Part shown: positions 17,573 through 27,670 of the stretch, one piece after another | How positions within the stretch are numbered: position 1 is the first letter of the stretch | Layout of the letters: every line of letters starts with the position of its first letter | Assembly: GCA_009649675.1 (NCBI GenBank) | Contig: WJPL01000002.1 | Coordinates: 124,001-188,000, forward strand | Direction: 5' to 3' | Source of the DNA: Alphaproteobacteria bacterium HT1-32 | GTDB taxonomy: Bacteria > Pseudomonadota > Alphaproteobacteria > Rhodospirillales > HT1-32 | Length of the DNA stretch: 64,000 bases | Made by a program: the position numbers and the translations under genes | Notes under the pieces: generated by a model | What the model saw: the letters and a program-made list of their open reading frames with translations, nothing else | Database searches by the model: none | What the model was told of the DNA's origin: nothing

Positions 17573-17621
17573 CTGCCTCCTATAGTGCATATACACTGTG
17601 TATATGCACTATAGGAGGCAG
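17573..17621. promoter_or_regulatory. 49-base palindrome between marR and the fabF-like gene (operator or RNA hairpin)
   Basis: Two perfect 23-base arms (17573-17595 and 17599-17621) flank the spacer CTG. The core is AGTGCATATACA and its mirror TGTATATGCACT. The arm nearest the fabF-like gene contains its GGAGG ribosome binding site, so in RNA the site would be buried in the stem. As DNA it is a good candidate operator for the MarR protein encoded next to it. Which form acts cannot be told from sequence. Confidence 0.75.
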
Positions 17622-17648
17622 ATGACAAGAGTCGGCAAGGTTTTTCTT

Positions 17649-18071
17649 TTAGCCGTTGGTCAGTATTTCCATGGTCTTCAGATAGTCATCGATATCGAAG
17701 CCGGAGAGAAGTTCTCGCATCTCCTGCTGTGCCTTGCGCCATTCCGGGACGGTCTGTTCGACCAGTTTCTCGCCTTCCGCTGTCACAAAGCAGAGACGAC
17801 CATTGCCGCTTGGCGCCTTTTCCCGGCGGATCAGTCCTCGTCTCTCCAGCAGATCCATGTTCCGGGTCAGGGAAGTACGGTCAATGGCAAAGCGGTCGGC
17901 CAGCGCACTGATGGTGGTGCCTCCATGGTGGCGCGTTTTGACCAGCAGGGCAAATTGGGCAACGGTGATCCCATAGGGCTGCAACCGCCGGTCATACCTG
18001 CGGGTCAGGGCGCGTGCTGCCTTGGCTGTGTTCATCAGAAGGCAGCGCGAGAAATCATCAGTCTCAGACAT
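17649..18071 (-). CDS. MarR family transcriptional regulator
   Basis: The 140-residue product has a winged helix: ITVAQFALLVKTRHHGG, ISALADRFAIDRTSLTRNMDLLERRGLI, then the wing RREKAPSGNGRLCFVTAEG. MarR dimers bind palindromes and release them on binding a small ligand or on oxidation. It is co-directional with the FabF-like gene downstream, and the palindrome at 17573 lies between them. One cysteine (SRCLLMN) is near the N-terminus. It probably controls the FabF-like gene; the ligand is unknown. Confidence 0.88.
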   Translation of the reverse strand: MSETDDFSRCLLMNTAKAARALTRRYDRRLQPYGITVAQFALLVKTRHHGGTTISALADRFAIDRTSLTRNMDLLERRGLIRREKAPSGNGRLCFVTAEGEKLVEQTVPEWRKAQQEMRELLSGFDIDDYLKTMEILTNG

Positions 18072-18213
18072 AATCTAGGCAGTACTGCGGATTGGCTGTG
18101 TGGTCAAATATCAGATAGGAAAAGCGGCCGGGCCTTGCCGTTCGGCCTTTCTGTTCATTCAGACTATCCGATTTTCCCGGAAACAAGACTGAAGACTTCC
18201 ACTTTCGCGCGGG

Positions 18214-19923
18214 TTATGCGGCGGCGTCGTTCCGGACTGGTCTGTCCGGAACGGAGACGATTGCCCGTGTCCCCTTGCCGGGGGTGGAGAGCAGTTTGAA
18301 GCTGCCGCCGATGAGGCCGGCGAAGCGGGCGATCAGAGGGATGCCGAGGCCGGTACCTTCATTGGTGCGGGTGTAGCTGTTTTCCAGCTGAACGAACGGC
18401 TCCATGACCCTGACGATTTCTTCTTCCGTCATGCCGGGCCCTTCGTCGACAACCTCGATCCCGACCGTTCCGTCGGCGGCCTGGCGGACGGTGAGTTCGA
18501 CGGTACTGCCGCCGGGGCTGAATTTGACCGCATTGGAGAGAATATTGAGCAAAATCTGTTTCAGCAGCCGGCTGTCGGTGTGGATGGTTCCAGTGGCGGG
18601 ATTGACGCGGAGAGTAATCTGTTTCGCGTTTGCGGTGGTCCGGAAGAACTGAATGCATTCCGTTGTGAATTCACCGATATCGACATTGTCGGTGCGGACT
18701 TCGACCTTGCCGGCATCGACCTTGGCCAGGTCGAGGATGTCGTTGATCAGGCTCAGCAGATGGCGGGCGCTGTGCAGGATCGTGGCATGGTAATTCTCGG
18801 TCTTTTCCGGGGTGAGTTTCAGTTCCGGCATGGACAGCATCTCGGTGAAGCCGATGATTGCGTTCAGCGGCGTCCGTAATTCATGACTCATGGTTGCCAG
18901 AAATTCCGATTTCGCCGCATTGGCCTGCTGGGCAAGCTCGTTCAGAATGGAGGCTTCCCGCAACAGCTCCTGCAGCGCCTCCTCTGAGGCTTTCTGTTCT
19001 GTCACATCCTTGATCAGTGTCACCGTATAGCCGGTTCGGGCACCGTCATCGCGGACCGGGGCGGTGCTGACCAGAACCGGGACTGTCTTGCCATTCCTGT
19101 CCCGGACCCGTGTTTCGCCCTGCCAGCCGTCATGCTGGCGGCTGCCTTCCCAGATCTGCAACAGGCTGCCGGCGATTTCGGGATCGAGAATCTGTATCGG
19201 CGGGCCGGACCCGTTGGCTGCGAAGGAGGACAGCTTGTTGCGATATGCGGTATTGGCATCAATCAGCCGGCCATCCGGATCGGTGACGAAAAGCCCGTCA
19301 TTGAGCGATTCAAATGCCTGCCGGGCGATGGCCATCTGCCGGGCCGGGATCAGGAGGGTCCGGTTGATGACAATCAGCAGTCCGATGACGATAACGCCGA
19401 CGATGACGGCGATTTCGATGAACTCGATCAGCAGGGTTTCCTGCAGGGTCTGGCTGAAGGGGAGAGGGGTGGCATAGACATTCACTGAACCGATGGTCAA
19501 TGTGCCCTGCCGGATGGGATGGCTGACAATCACGCCGACGGTTTTCAGATAGGCCGCATGATTCTGGCGATTATAGAATTCGATATCGCCAGATGGCGTC
19601 CGGACCTTGCCCATAAACAGATGGCCGAAGCTCCCTTCGACGACAACCCCGGAAATGATCGGATCCAGCAATTCGGAATCGATGATGGCAGAGGCGACAT
19701 CTTCGGTATAGAGGCGGTCGACCGACTTGTCGAAGATCGACCAGATGGTGGGGGTCGCAGACAGCGCGATCCGTTCGGCGACGATCTCGGCGCGTTGACT
19801 GAGTTCGGTCAGCCGCTGATGGTTGACGATGGTCAGGCGGATGATGACAAAGCCCGTAAGGACGAAAATGATGACAAGCGTCATCAGCAGCACAAGCCTG
19901 CCTGATCCGTCAGCTTTCATCAT
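18214..19923 (-). CDS. Membrane sensor histidine kinase with PAS domain
   Basis: The 569-residue protein has a membrane segment at about 10-30, a periplasmic region 31-163, and a second segment at about 166-187. A PAS domain (about 203-310) and a HisKA domain with phospho-His347 in FLATMSHELRTPLNAIIGF follow. The C-terminal ATPase domain has DEGPGMTEEEIVRVMEPF and GTGLGIPLIARFAG. There is no receiver domain and no response regulator in the window. It begins 12 bases after a TRAP-type binding protein gene, so the binding protein may deliver a ligand signal to its periplasmic domain. Confidence 0.9.
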   Translation of the reverse strand: MMKADGSGRLVLLMTLVIIFVLTGFVIIRLTIVNHQRLTELSQRAEIVAERIALSATPTIWSIFDKSVDRLYTEDVASAIIDSELLDPIISGVVVEGSFGHLFMGKVRTPSGDIEFYNRQNHAAYLKTVGVIVSHPIRQGTLTIGSVNVYATPLPFSQTLQETLLIEFIEIAVIVGVIVIGLLIVINRTLLIPARQMAIARQAFESLNDGLFVTDPDGRLIDANTAYRNKLSSFAANGSGPPIQILDPEIAGSLLQIWEGSRQHDGWQGETRVRDRNGKTVPVLVSTAPVRDDGARTGYTVTLIKDVTEQKASEEALQELLREASILNELAQQANAAKSEFLATMSHELRTPLNAIIGFTEMLSMPELKLTPEKTENYHATILHSARHLLSLINDILDLAKVDAGKVEVRTDNVDIGEFTTECIQFFRTTANAKQITLRVNPATGTIHTDSRLLKQILLNILSNAVKFSPGGSTVELTVRQAADGTVGIEVVDEGPGMTEEEIVRVMEPFVQLENSYTRTNEGTGLGIPLIARFAGLIGGSFKLLSTPGKGTRAIVSVPDRPVRNDAAA

Positions 19924-19935
19924 ACTGCCCGGATA

Positions 19936-20979
19936 TCAGTCATAGGCACCGAAATACCGGTAGTATTCATTATACTCGTCTTTGAAATCCTTCTTTATGT
20001 CCAGAAGCCTGCGCGTGTAGTCGTCAGCGAGTTTGTATCGTGTGATGACGCTGTCGGTGGCCTTGCGCCAGGATTCGATATCTTCCTTGCTCCAGCGACG
20101 AATGGTGATGTCGGAATTCTGAAATTTCTGTAACGCTTCGAAATCCTTGAGCTTGGCCTTGAAGGTTGTGGTCAATGTGTAGGATTTGATGGCTGATTCC
20201 AGAATTGCCTGCAGGTCAGGCGTCAGCCGGTCATAGGCTGCCTTGTTGATGAGAAAGTCTGACAGTACCGATGGTTGCCAGACCGCCGGAACAATGGCGT
20301 GCCTGCCGATGTCCTGCAGTCCGAGATCCCAGGCACCGCTGGCGGTTGTCCATTCCACGGCGTCGATATCACCGCTGCGCAACGCCGGTTCGATTTCTGA
20401 GGGTACAAGCGGGATGGCATAACTTCCGGAGGCTTCGGCCAGAACCTCGCTGGGTAATCCCGGGCCGATCCGGACTTTCTTGCCCCTGAGGTCTGCGAGG
20501 CCGGTAATCGGCTCTCTGGAGATCAGCCCGAATTCCATTCCGGGCCACCAGGCGGGTCGCCATACGACGCCTTCCGGATTGGCCAGTTCGTTGGCCATGT
20601 CTGTTCCCTTGCCGGCAAGGAAGAACATCATTGAGGCATCAAGATTCATGAAATCGAACGGGCCGGCATTCATCACAGCCCAGGCCGGATGTTTCGCCGA
20701 CCACCAGTTCGGCCATCCATTCCCCATCTCTATTCTGCCATCACTGACAGCAGGGAAGATATCGGCGCCGTTGGTCAGTTCCCCGCCTGGATGAACCGAA
20801 ATCTGCAGGCGACCGTTACTCATCAGCGCGACGTTTTCGGCAAATTTGCCAAGTTCGATGAAGTCAATGCTGGTTGCGACCGCCTGAGACTGCAGGCGCC
20901 AGACATGTTTTTCGGCCTCCTTCTCGAAGCAGCCAGTCAGGATGAGCATCATAGCCAGCGCGAGCAATTTCTTCGTCAT
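19936..20979 (-). CDS. TRAP-type substrate-binding lipoprotein (DctP family), paired with a kinase
   Basis: The 347-residue product has a lipoprotein signal with lipobox LTGC (Cys17). The DctP-family fold shows as ISVHPGGELTNGADIFPAVSDGRIEMG, then DLRGKKVRIGPGLPSEVLAEA and DIDAVEWTTASGAWDLG. The Trp-rich stretch GNGWPNWWSAKHPAW and the VEWT site resemble binding proteins for 2-oxoacid salts. No TRAP permease genes accompany it; the next gene is a histidine kinase. It may be a periplasmic sensor rather than a transporter part. It is monocistronic with the kinase, 12 bases apart. Confidence 0.85.
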   Translation of the reverse strand: MTKKLLALAMMLILTGCFEKEAEKHVWRLQSQAVATSIDFIELGKFAENVALMSNGRLQISVHPGGELTNGADIFPAVSDGRIEMGNGWPNWWSAKHPAWAVMNAGPFDFMNLDASMMFFLAGKGTDMANELANPEGVVWRPAWWPGMEFGLISREPITGLADLRGKKVRIGPGLPSEVLAEASGSYAIPLVPSEIEPALRSGDIDAVEWTTASGAWDLGLQDIGRHAIVPAVWQPSVLSDFLINKAAYDRLTPDLQAILESAIKSYTLTTTFKAKLKDFEALQKFQNSDITIRRWSKEDIESWRKATDSVITRYKLADDYTRRLLDIKKDFKDEYNEYYRYFGAYD

Positions 20980-21122
20980 ATATCCCGAATTCCGTCTCTT
21001 TCCTGCATCTCGTCACATCAGGACGATGCCGCATAATCAGAGATACCGGGCAGGATTTCTATCCGTACTTATACGAAGCTTAGGGGGAAAAGTGATCTCG
21101 GGACTGCAATCATCAAAAGAAA

Positions 21123-21150
21123 AGAGGCCGGGTGTTACCACCCGACCTCT
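21123..21150 (-). terminator. Terminator after groEL
   Basis: On the minus strand AGAGGTCGGGTG pairs with CACCCGGCCTCT around a four-base loop (one A-C mismatch) and is followed by TTTCTTTT. It lies 33 bases after the groEL stop codon. Confidence 0.88.
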
Positions 21151-21182
21151 CTGGTCTTCGCAGAGCTTCTGGTAAGCCGGAC

Positions 21183-22856
<1,674 letters not shown>

Positions 22857-22859
22857 TCA

Positions 22860-23174
22860 TTAAGCAGCTTTTTTCGACTTCTTGGACGTCTCGATGATGC
22901 CCATGATGTCACTTTCCTTCATGATCAGCAGCTCTTCGCCGTCGATCTTGACTTCTGTGCCCGACCATTTGCCGAACAGAACCCGGTCGCCGGCCTTGAC
23001 ATCAAGCGCCACGACTTCACCCTTCTCATTACGGGCACCCGTACCGACGGCGACAATCTCGCCTTCCATCGGCTTTTCCTTGGCGGTATCGGGGATGATA
23101 ATGCCACCAGCGGTTTTCTCGTCTGTCGTGACCCGACGAACGACGACCCGGTCGTGAAGCGGTCTGAACTTCAT
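22860..23174 (-). CDS. groES: Co-chaperonin GroES (10 kDa)
   Basis: The 104-residue product opens [35 protein letters not shown] with the mobile loop, and has [16 protein letters not shown] and [23 protein letters not shown]. It caps the GroEL ring. A GGGAAA-type ribosome binding site precedes the ATG. The CIRCE operator lies about 50 bases upstream. Confidence 0.97.
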   Translation of the reverse strand: MKFRPLHDRVVVRRVTTDEKTAGGIIIPDTAKEKPMEGEIVAVGTGARNEKGEVVALDVKAGDRVLFGKWSGTEVKIDGEELLIMKESDIMGIIETSKKSKKAA

Positions 23175-23225
23175 GCTCGTTTCCCTTATTAATGAAGCGT
23201 TGGTCCAGCAGATATATCTGCAATT

Positions 23226-23252
23226 TTAGCACTCACATGATGTGAGTGCTGG
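23226..23252 (-). promoter_or_regulatory. CIRCE operator (HrcA site) upstream of groESL
   Basis: TTAGCACTC (23226-23234), nine bases, then GAGTGCTGG (23244-23252). This matches the CIRCE consensus TTAGCACTC-N9-GAGTGCTAA with two changes in the last arm. HrcA binding here represses groESL until heat stress. hrcA is not in the window. Confidence 0.93.
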
Positions 23253-23455
23253 CGATTTAGGTCGGAGATGGTGCCCTGTCAAGCGACAGCGATGGGAATA
23301 ATTTTTGCGGGGCCGGATGTTTTGGCAGCACTCTCGTTGGATTGGTGCCAAGTTATTGAAATATATGATAAAAAAACTTTGCGCTGAAAAGCGGATGCGG
23401 CAGACTGATATCCGGGTGAATACCTCTTGTCGAGAAATATTCAGGAGAACGCGCA

Positions 23456-23725
23456 ATGCAGACAAAATCTCTCGAACTTCAGATGCAGGGCTACCGGCTG
23501 ACAACCGCAGAAATCATTTATCACCTGCCGGACTATCCGAGACTGCTGCAATCCTACATCTGGCAGGAACTGGACCTGGCCCCACAATATCCGATCCTGA
23601 AGAAGTTTCTCGATTTCTGGGAAGACAATCTGGATGGCAGGCTGCATTCGGTGAAGCTGGCCAGCCGTGAGATTGTCCGCCCTTCGGAATTCCGCCTCGC
23701 AAATGTTGAACTGACGATGCACTGA
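23456..23725 (+). CDS. usg: Usg family protein
   Basis: The 89-residue product matches the alphaproteobacterial Usg family: LQMQGYRLTTAEIIYHLPDYPRLLQSYIWQELDLAP, then FPILKKFLDFWE-like YPILKKFLDFWEDNLDGRLHSV. CAGGAG lies eight bases before the ATG. The family is named after a gene next to one in Caulobacter; its biochemical role is not defined. It stands alone, divergent from groESL. Confidence 0.8.
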   Translation: MQTKSLELQMQGYRLTTAEIIYHLPDYPRLLQSYIWQELDLAPQYPILKKFLDFWEDNLDGRLHSVKLASREIVRPSEFRLANVELTMH

Positions 23726-23746
23726 GTCCGGCTTCAGGCCAAGGCG

Positions 23747-23801
23747 CACTGCGCCGGAACCCGTGTACGGCTGTGGTCAAGCCTTGGGTTCCGGCGCAGT
23801 G
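23747..23801. repeat. Long inverted repeat between convergent usg and dctM
   Basis: CACTGCGCCGGAACCC (23747-23762) and GGGTTCCGGCGCAGTG (23786-23801) form a perfect 16-bp stem. Shorter nested pairs (CCAAGGC and GCCTTGG) flank it, and a further GGATCC-type palindrome follows at 23805-23830. It may serve as a two-way terminator. The sequence style is that of dispersed intergenic palindromes in alphaproteobacteria. Confidence 0.65.
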
Positions 23802-23839
23802 TTTGATCCCGGATCTGTGGGATCCGGCAAGGCTGGCGA

Positions 23840-25135
23840 TTATCGGATCGGCTGATCCGGTCCGAGAACAAGATCGGGCAGCCAGAGGGTCAGTTGCGGT
23901 ACATAGGTGATCAGGATGAGTACCAGCATCAGCGGGATTAGGAAGGGCAGGACAGCCATGGCCACCTTCTCGAAAGGTACCTTGCCGACCTCAACCATGA
24001 CGTAAAGTCCGATCCCCATTGGCGGTGTCGCAATGCCGATCAGCAGGGCAAGCTGGAAGATAATTCCGAAATGCACCCGGTCGATGCCGAAGGTATCGAC
24101 AATCGGCAGCAGCATCGGCACCAGCATCAGCTTGACCGGCACGCCTTCAACCACACAGCCGATCAGCAGCACGAACACAAGGACAAGCGCCAGAAAGACA
24201 GTCCGTGATTCTGTGACAGAGAAGATCGCTTCGCCCAGTTGCTGCGGAACCTGTTCAATGGCCAGCAACCAGCCCATCGCAATCGAGAAACCGATGATGA
24301 TCATGATGACCGTGGTCATTGTCATGGTTTCTGTCAGTGCCTTCATCAGGCGCTGCAATGTGAGTGTCTTGTAGGCATACCCCAGGAACAGCGAGTAGAT
24401 GCAGGCCAGAACACCGGCTTCCGTTGCTGTGACCTGACCGGTCAGGATAGAGCCCAGAATGATCCCCGGTGCGATCAGCGCCAGAATACCGTCCCAGCCA
24501 CTACGAAGTACTTCGCGTCTGCTGGCTTTCGGCTGGGTCGGGAAATCATGCCGGATGGCGAGGATGCGATTGAAGATCATCAGTGAGGCACCGATGATGA
24601 CACCGGGAACAACGCCAGCCAGAAACATCCGTTCAACCGACTGCTGTGCCAGGAAAGCATAGATCACCAGCCCGATCGAGGGCGGGATGATCGGTCCGAC
24701 AACGGCAGAACAGACAGTAACAGCGGCGGCGAATTCCGGCTTGTAGCCACGTTCGCGCATGGCCTTGATCTCGATGGCACCAAGACCGGCACAATCAGCG
24801 ACAGCGGCACCGGAAACACCGGCAAAGATCATCGAGGCAAGCACGTTGACCTGTGCGAGACCGGCCTTGAAATGGCCGACAAGAGCATTTGCGAAGGTGA
24901 AGATGCGATCGGTCATGCCGACCACGTTCATCAGATTCCCCGCCATGATGAAGAAGGGGACGGCAGCCAGTGACGGCTTGTTCACGCCATCAAGAATTTG
25001 CTGCGGAATGATATAGAATGAATCGCTGAAGTCGCTGGTGGCAAAGGCCATCATGACAGCAGCGCCGATTGCCATGGCCACGGGAACGCGCAGCAGGATC
25101 ATGGCGATGAAGCCGATAAAAAGCATTGCGGTCAT
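23840..25135 (-). CDS. dctM: TRAP transporter large permease (DctM)
   Basis: The 431-residue protein has about twelve membrane segments and the DctM motifs FASMIFAGVSGAAVADCAGLGAIEIKAMRERGY and VGPIIPPSIGLVIYAFLA, then GIATPPMGIGLYVMVEVG. It is the ion-coupled channel subunit of a tripartite ATP-independent importer. It follows dctQ by three bases and completes a dctP-dctQ-dctM operon. The substrate is not predictable with confidence from this subunit. Confidence 0.93.
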   Translation of the reverse strand: MTAMLFIGFIAMILLRVPVAMAIGAAVMMAFATSDFSDSFYIIPQQILDGVNKPSLAAVPFFIMAGNLMNVVGMTDRIFTFANALVGHFKAGLAQVNVLASMIFAGVSGAAVADCAGLGAIEIKAMRERGYKPEFAAAVTVCSAVVGPIIPPSIGLVIYAFLAQQSVERMFLAGVVPGVIIGASLMIFNRILAIRHDFPTQPKASRREVLRSGWDGILALIAPGIILGSILTGQVTATEAGVLACIYSLFLGYAYKTLTLQRLMKALTETMTMTTVIMIIIGFSIAMGWLLAIEQVPQQLGEAIFSVTESRTVFLALVLVFVLLIGCVVEGVPVKLMLVPMLLPIVDTFGIDRVHFGIIFQLALLIGIATPPMGIGLYVMVEVGKVPFEKVAMAVLPFLIPLMLVLILITYVPQLTLWLPDLVLGPDQPIR

Positions 25136-25138
25136 GGT

Positions 25139-25702
25139 TTAGCTGTCCGGATCTGTAAGGTGGGTCGGCAGAGGTTCCGGCACGCCCTGTGTTGCCTTGA
25201 GAATTTCAAGCAGCGCGTTGACGAAGACCAGGAAGGTCGACAGGAACAGCGGAATGGAAAGTGTATAGCGTTCCAGTTCGGTGCCCCAGGGGGTGATAAC
25301 CCCTTCGATATCGCCGATCTGGCCTTCCAGAATGATCCGGGTTTCCGCAAGGATAAGGCCGGTAACAGTCAGGGTTGTCAGTGCGACGAAATAACGGGTA
25401 GCCGTCATTGCACCGTCACCATATTTCCGGACAAGAAAATCGACCGCGATATCCTTGTTTTTCCGGTAAATGACATAGAAGCCGAAAAACGACATCCAGA
25501 CGAAAAACTGCATCGTCCAGGGCCAGATCCAGTAGAAGCTGACGTTGAGAGGCCGCAACACAATGGTTGCGGCCGTCCCGACGAGCATCAGGGCCAGGCT
25601 GGCATTAGCGAGAAACAGGAACAGCGAACAGATGCCGTCCATGATGCGGTCAGCGACAGCGATAAATCCCGCCAATGCGCCACCTTTGGTCCTGTCATTC
25701 AT
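25139..25702 (-). CDS. dctQ: TRAP transporter small permease (DctQ)
   Basis: The 187-residue protein has four membrane segments and the DctQ pattern (FYWIWPWTMQFFVWMSFFGFYVIYRKNKDIAVDFLV). It stabilises DctM and helps dock the binding protein. It lies nine bases after dctP and three bases before dctM. Confidence 0.88.
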   Translation of the reverse strand: MNDRTKGGALAGFIAVADRIMDGICSLFLFLANASLALMLVGTAATIVLRPLNVSFYWIWPWTMQFFVWMSFFGFYVIYRKNKDIAVDFLVRKYGDGAMTATRYFVALTTLTVTGLILAETRIILEGQIGDIEGVITPWGTELERYTLSIPLFLSTFLVFVNALLEILKATQGVPEPLPTHLTDPDS

Positions 25703-25711
25703 GGTCGTTGC

Positions 25712-26716
25712 TTAGCGGGTCGCAGCGACGACTTCGAGAAACTCCTTCGGCAGGTCGCCGGAAGCCGTTTTCTCTTTGTACATGGCCTGCAGCAACTCAA
25801 CGAAAGGCGCGGTGTCGATATCAACGAAGGTGACACCTTTGGATTTCATGCGAACGGTGGATTCTTCCGCCGCCTTGCCCATTATTTCTTCCGAGAATTT
25901 GCCGGTTTCAACATAGGCCCGGTCAACAGCGGCACGCTGCTTGTCGGACAGTGCGTTGTAGGCCTTCGAGTTGATCATGAAACCGATCGACTGATAGTAC
26001 TCGTCATGGCGAATGACATGTGGTGCGACTTCATAGAAACGCATGGCTTCGACGAGGGCAATCGGGCTGTTCACGGCACTGACAATACCCTTGTCAATTG
26101 CCTGATAGACATCGGTCCAGGCGAGGGTTTTTACGTCTGCGCCAATCCGGGTCCAGGTTTCGATGGCAGTCTTGTTCGGTGCCATACGAAGTTTCAGGCC
26201 CTTCATATCGTCAAATTTGCGGACATCCTTGGTGGCAACCATGACGCGGTAAGGCCCGCGAACGATGGCGGTTGGGTCACCGATCACCATGATACCGGAT
26301 TTTTCTTCTGCGCTCTTGAACCAGCCCTTGACCAGGTCAGAGTTCATGAAGCGTGCCCAGTGCTCACGATTGTCGAAGGCAAACGGAGCTGAAATCCAGC
26401 GCACATTCGGTTCGTACTTCTGCATGTAGGTCGTGCCTTCAGCATAAATATGCACGGTGCCCTGTTTCAGCTGCTCGATCACGGCGCTGGTTTTGCCCAG
26501 CTGCTCGTTCGGGAACATTTTGATATTCAGATCCCCGTCCGAGTACTTGTTCACCAGTTCGGCAAACTTGTCGAAAACAACGCCTTCCGGACTGTCCTGC
26601 GGCATTTTATGGGCAAAGCGCCAGTTATCTGCTGCGTAGGCCGTAGCAGACGCCAGAACCAGACCGGTTGCGGCCAGGCCGGCGACAAATGCGCGTTTTC
26701 CTGTGTAAAATGTCAT
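25712..26716 (-). CDS. dctP: TRAP transporter substrate-binding protein (DctP)
   Basis: The 334-residue product has a signal peptide ending ATAYA-AD and the DctP fold: WRFAHKMPQDSPEGVVFDKFAELVNKYSDGDLNIKMFPNEQLG, then DMKGLKLRMAPNKTAIETWTRIGADVKTLAWTDVYQAIDKGIVSAVNSPI. The conserved Arg in KLRMAP is the usual carboxylate-binding residue, so the ligand is probably an organic acid. It is first in the operon. A 12-bp palindrome lies about 90 bases upstream (26807), shared with the other TRAP operon. Confidence 0.92.
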   Translation of the reverse strand: MTFYTGKRAFVAGLAATGLVLASATAYAADNWRFAHKMPQDSPEGVVFDKFAELVNKYSDGDLNIKMFPNEQLGKTSAVIEQLKQGTVHIYAEGTTYMQKYEPNVRWISAPFAFDNREHWARFMNSDLVKGWFKSAEEKSGIMVIGDPTAIVRGPYRVMVATKDVRKFDDMKGLKLRMAPNKTAIETWTRIGADVKTLAWTDVYQAIDKGIVSAVNSPIALVEAMRFYEVAPHVIRHDEYYQSIGFMINSKAYNALSDKQRAAVDRAYVETGKFSEEIMGKAAEESTVRMKSKGVTFVDIDTAPFVELLQAMYKEKTASGDLPKEFLEVVAATR

Positions 26717-26806
26717 GATTTTTAAGTCTCCCGTTGATTTTTGGTCCGTCCCGAACGGCCAATCCCGGGCGAAAGCGTAACAGAGTTATTTCGTTGCGTT
26801 CAACAA

Positions 26807-26818
26807 ATTTTCGAAAAT
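26807..26818. promoter_or_regulatory. 12-bp palindrome ATTTTCGAAAAT upstream of dctPQM, shared with the second TRAP operon
   Basis: ATTTTCGAAAAT is a perfect 12-bp palindrome in the intergenic region before dctP. The identical sequence occurs at 48011-48022 before the second TRAP operon and the divergent GntR regulator gene. Such a match in a GC-rich genome is unlikely by chance. It may be an operator for the GntR/FCD protein. Function inferred only. Confidence 0.5.
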
Positions 26819-26936
26819 GTTAGAGTTTCACAAAATGAAACCTGTCGAGCCCTGCCGTAACCGGGGCCACTAAAACCACTATCGCCGTGACCCGTATCGC
26901 CTATGATGCAGATGTCATAAAGACGGGGAGGGCGGG

Positions 26937-27650
26937 ATGCGGCAGGTGGTGCTAGGGTTTCTGGCTCTGATGGCTGTCTCGGAACCGGGGCGTGCAGATA
27001 TCGTCGATCTGGAACTGGTGCTGGCGGTCGATGTCTCCGCCAGTATCGAAGATGCCGAGTATGATCTTCAGATCTCCGGTCTGGCTGATGCCTTCCTGGA
27101 CGAAGCGGTCATTGGCGGGATTGAAGTGACCGGAGATGATGGTATCGCCGTCACGATGTTTCAGTGGTCCAGCATTCATGAGCAGGCGGTGTCGATTGAA
27201 TGGACCCTGCTGAAAACCGCTGCGGATGCGAAGGCTTTTTCCGAGAGGCTCCGCACAGCCCCGAGACTGTTCAAGATTGGCGGCACATCAATTGCCGGTG
27301 CAGTACAGTTCGGTCAGTCACTGATGGCCCTGAACCAGTATCAGGGGCGACGCCGGATCATTGATGTCTCGGGTGATGGCCTCTCGGACTTCACGATGCT
27401 GCTGAACCGGGTGCGTGACCGTGCTGTTCAGAGCGGCATCCGGATCAATGGTCTCGCGATCCTCGATTCAATCCCTCATCTGGATGTCTATTTCGAGGAA
27501 AACCTGATCGGCGGCCCTTATTCCTTTGTCGAGGTCGCCAACAGTTTTGCGGATTACCCCGCGGCCATTCATCGCAAGCTGATCCGCGAGATTTCACCGG
27601 ATCCGATTGCCTGGGAGGAACCGGGGGAGAATCTCGCGGAGTTACCCTGA
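26937..27650 (+). CDS. DUF1194 family secreted VWA-like protein
   Basis: The 237-residue product has a short signal peptide ending near GRA-D and a von Willebrand A-like domain with a MIDAS-type LVLAVDVSASIEDAEYDLQ near residue 30 and IDVSGDGLSDF about 110 residues later. DUF1194 proteins are secreted and of unknown role. GGGAGG precedes the ATG. The two MIDAS segments suggest metal-dependent binding of a partner protein. Confidence 0.8.
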   Translation: MRQVVLGFLALMAVSEPGRADIVDLELVLAVDVSASIEDAEYDLQISGLADAFLDEAVIGGIEVTGDDGIAVTMFQWSSIHEQAVSIEWTLLKTAADAKAFSERLRTAPRLFKIGGTSIAGAVQFGQSLMALNQYQGRRRIIDVSGDGLSDFTMLLNRVRDRAVQSGIRINGLAILDSIPHLDVYFEENLIGGPYSFVEVANSFADYPAAIHRKLIREISPDPIAWEEPGENLAELP

Positions 27651-27670
27651 AGGACAGACGAACCGAAAAA

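Noticed and set aside
17622-18299. Plus-strand frame of 225 codons opposite marR, with a ribosome binding site before its ATG
   Set aside because: The site is there only because the palindrome mirrors the fabF site; the product has no family features and the MarR protein on the other strand is clear.
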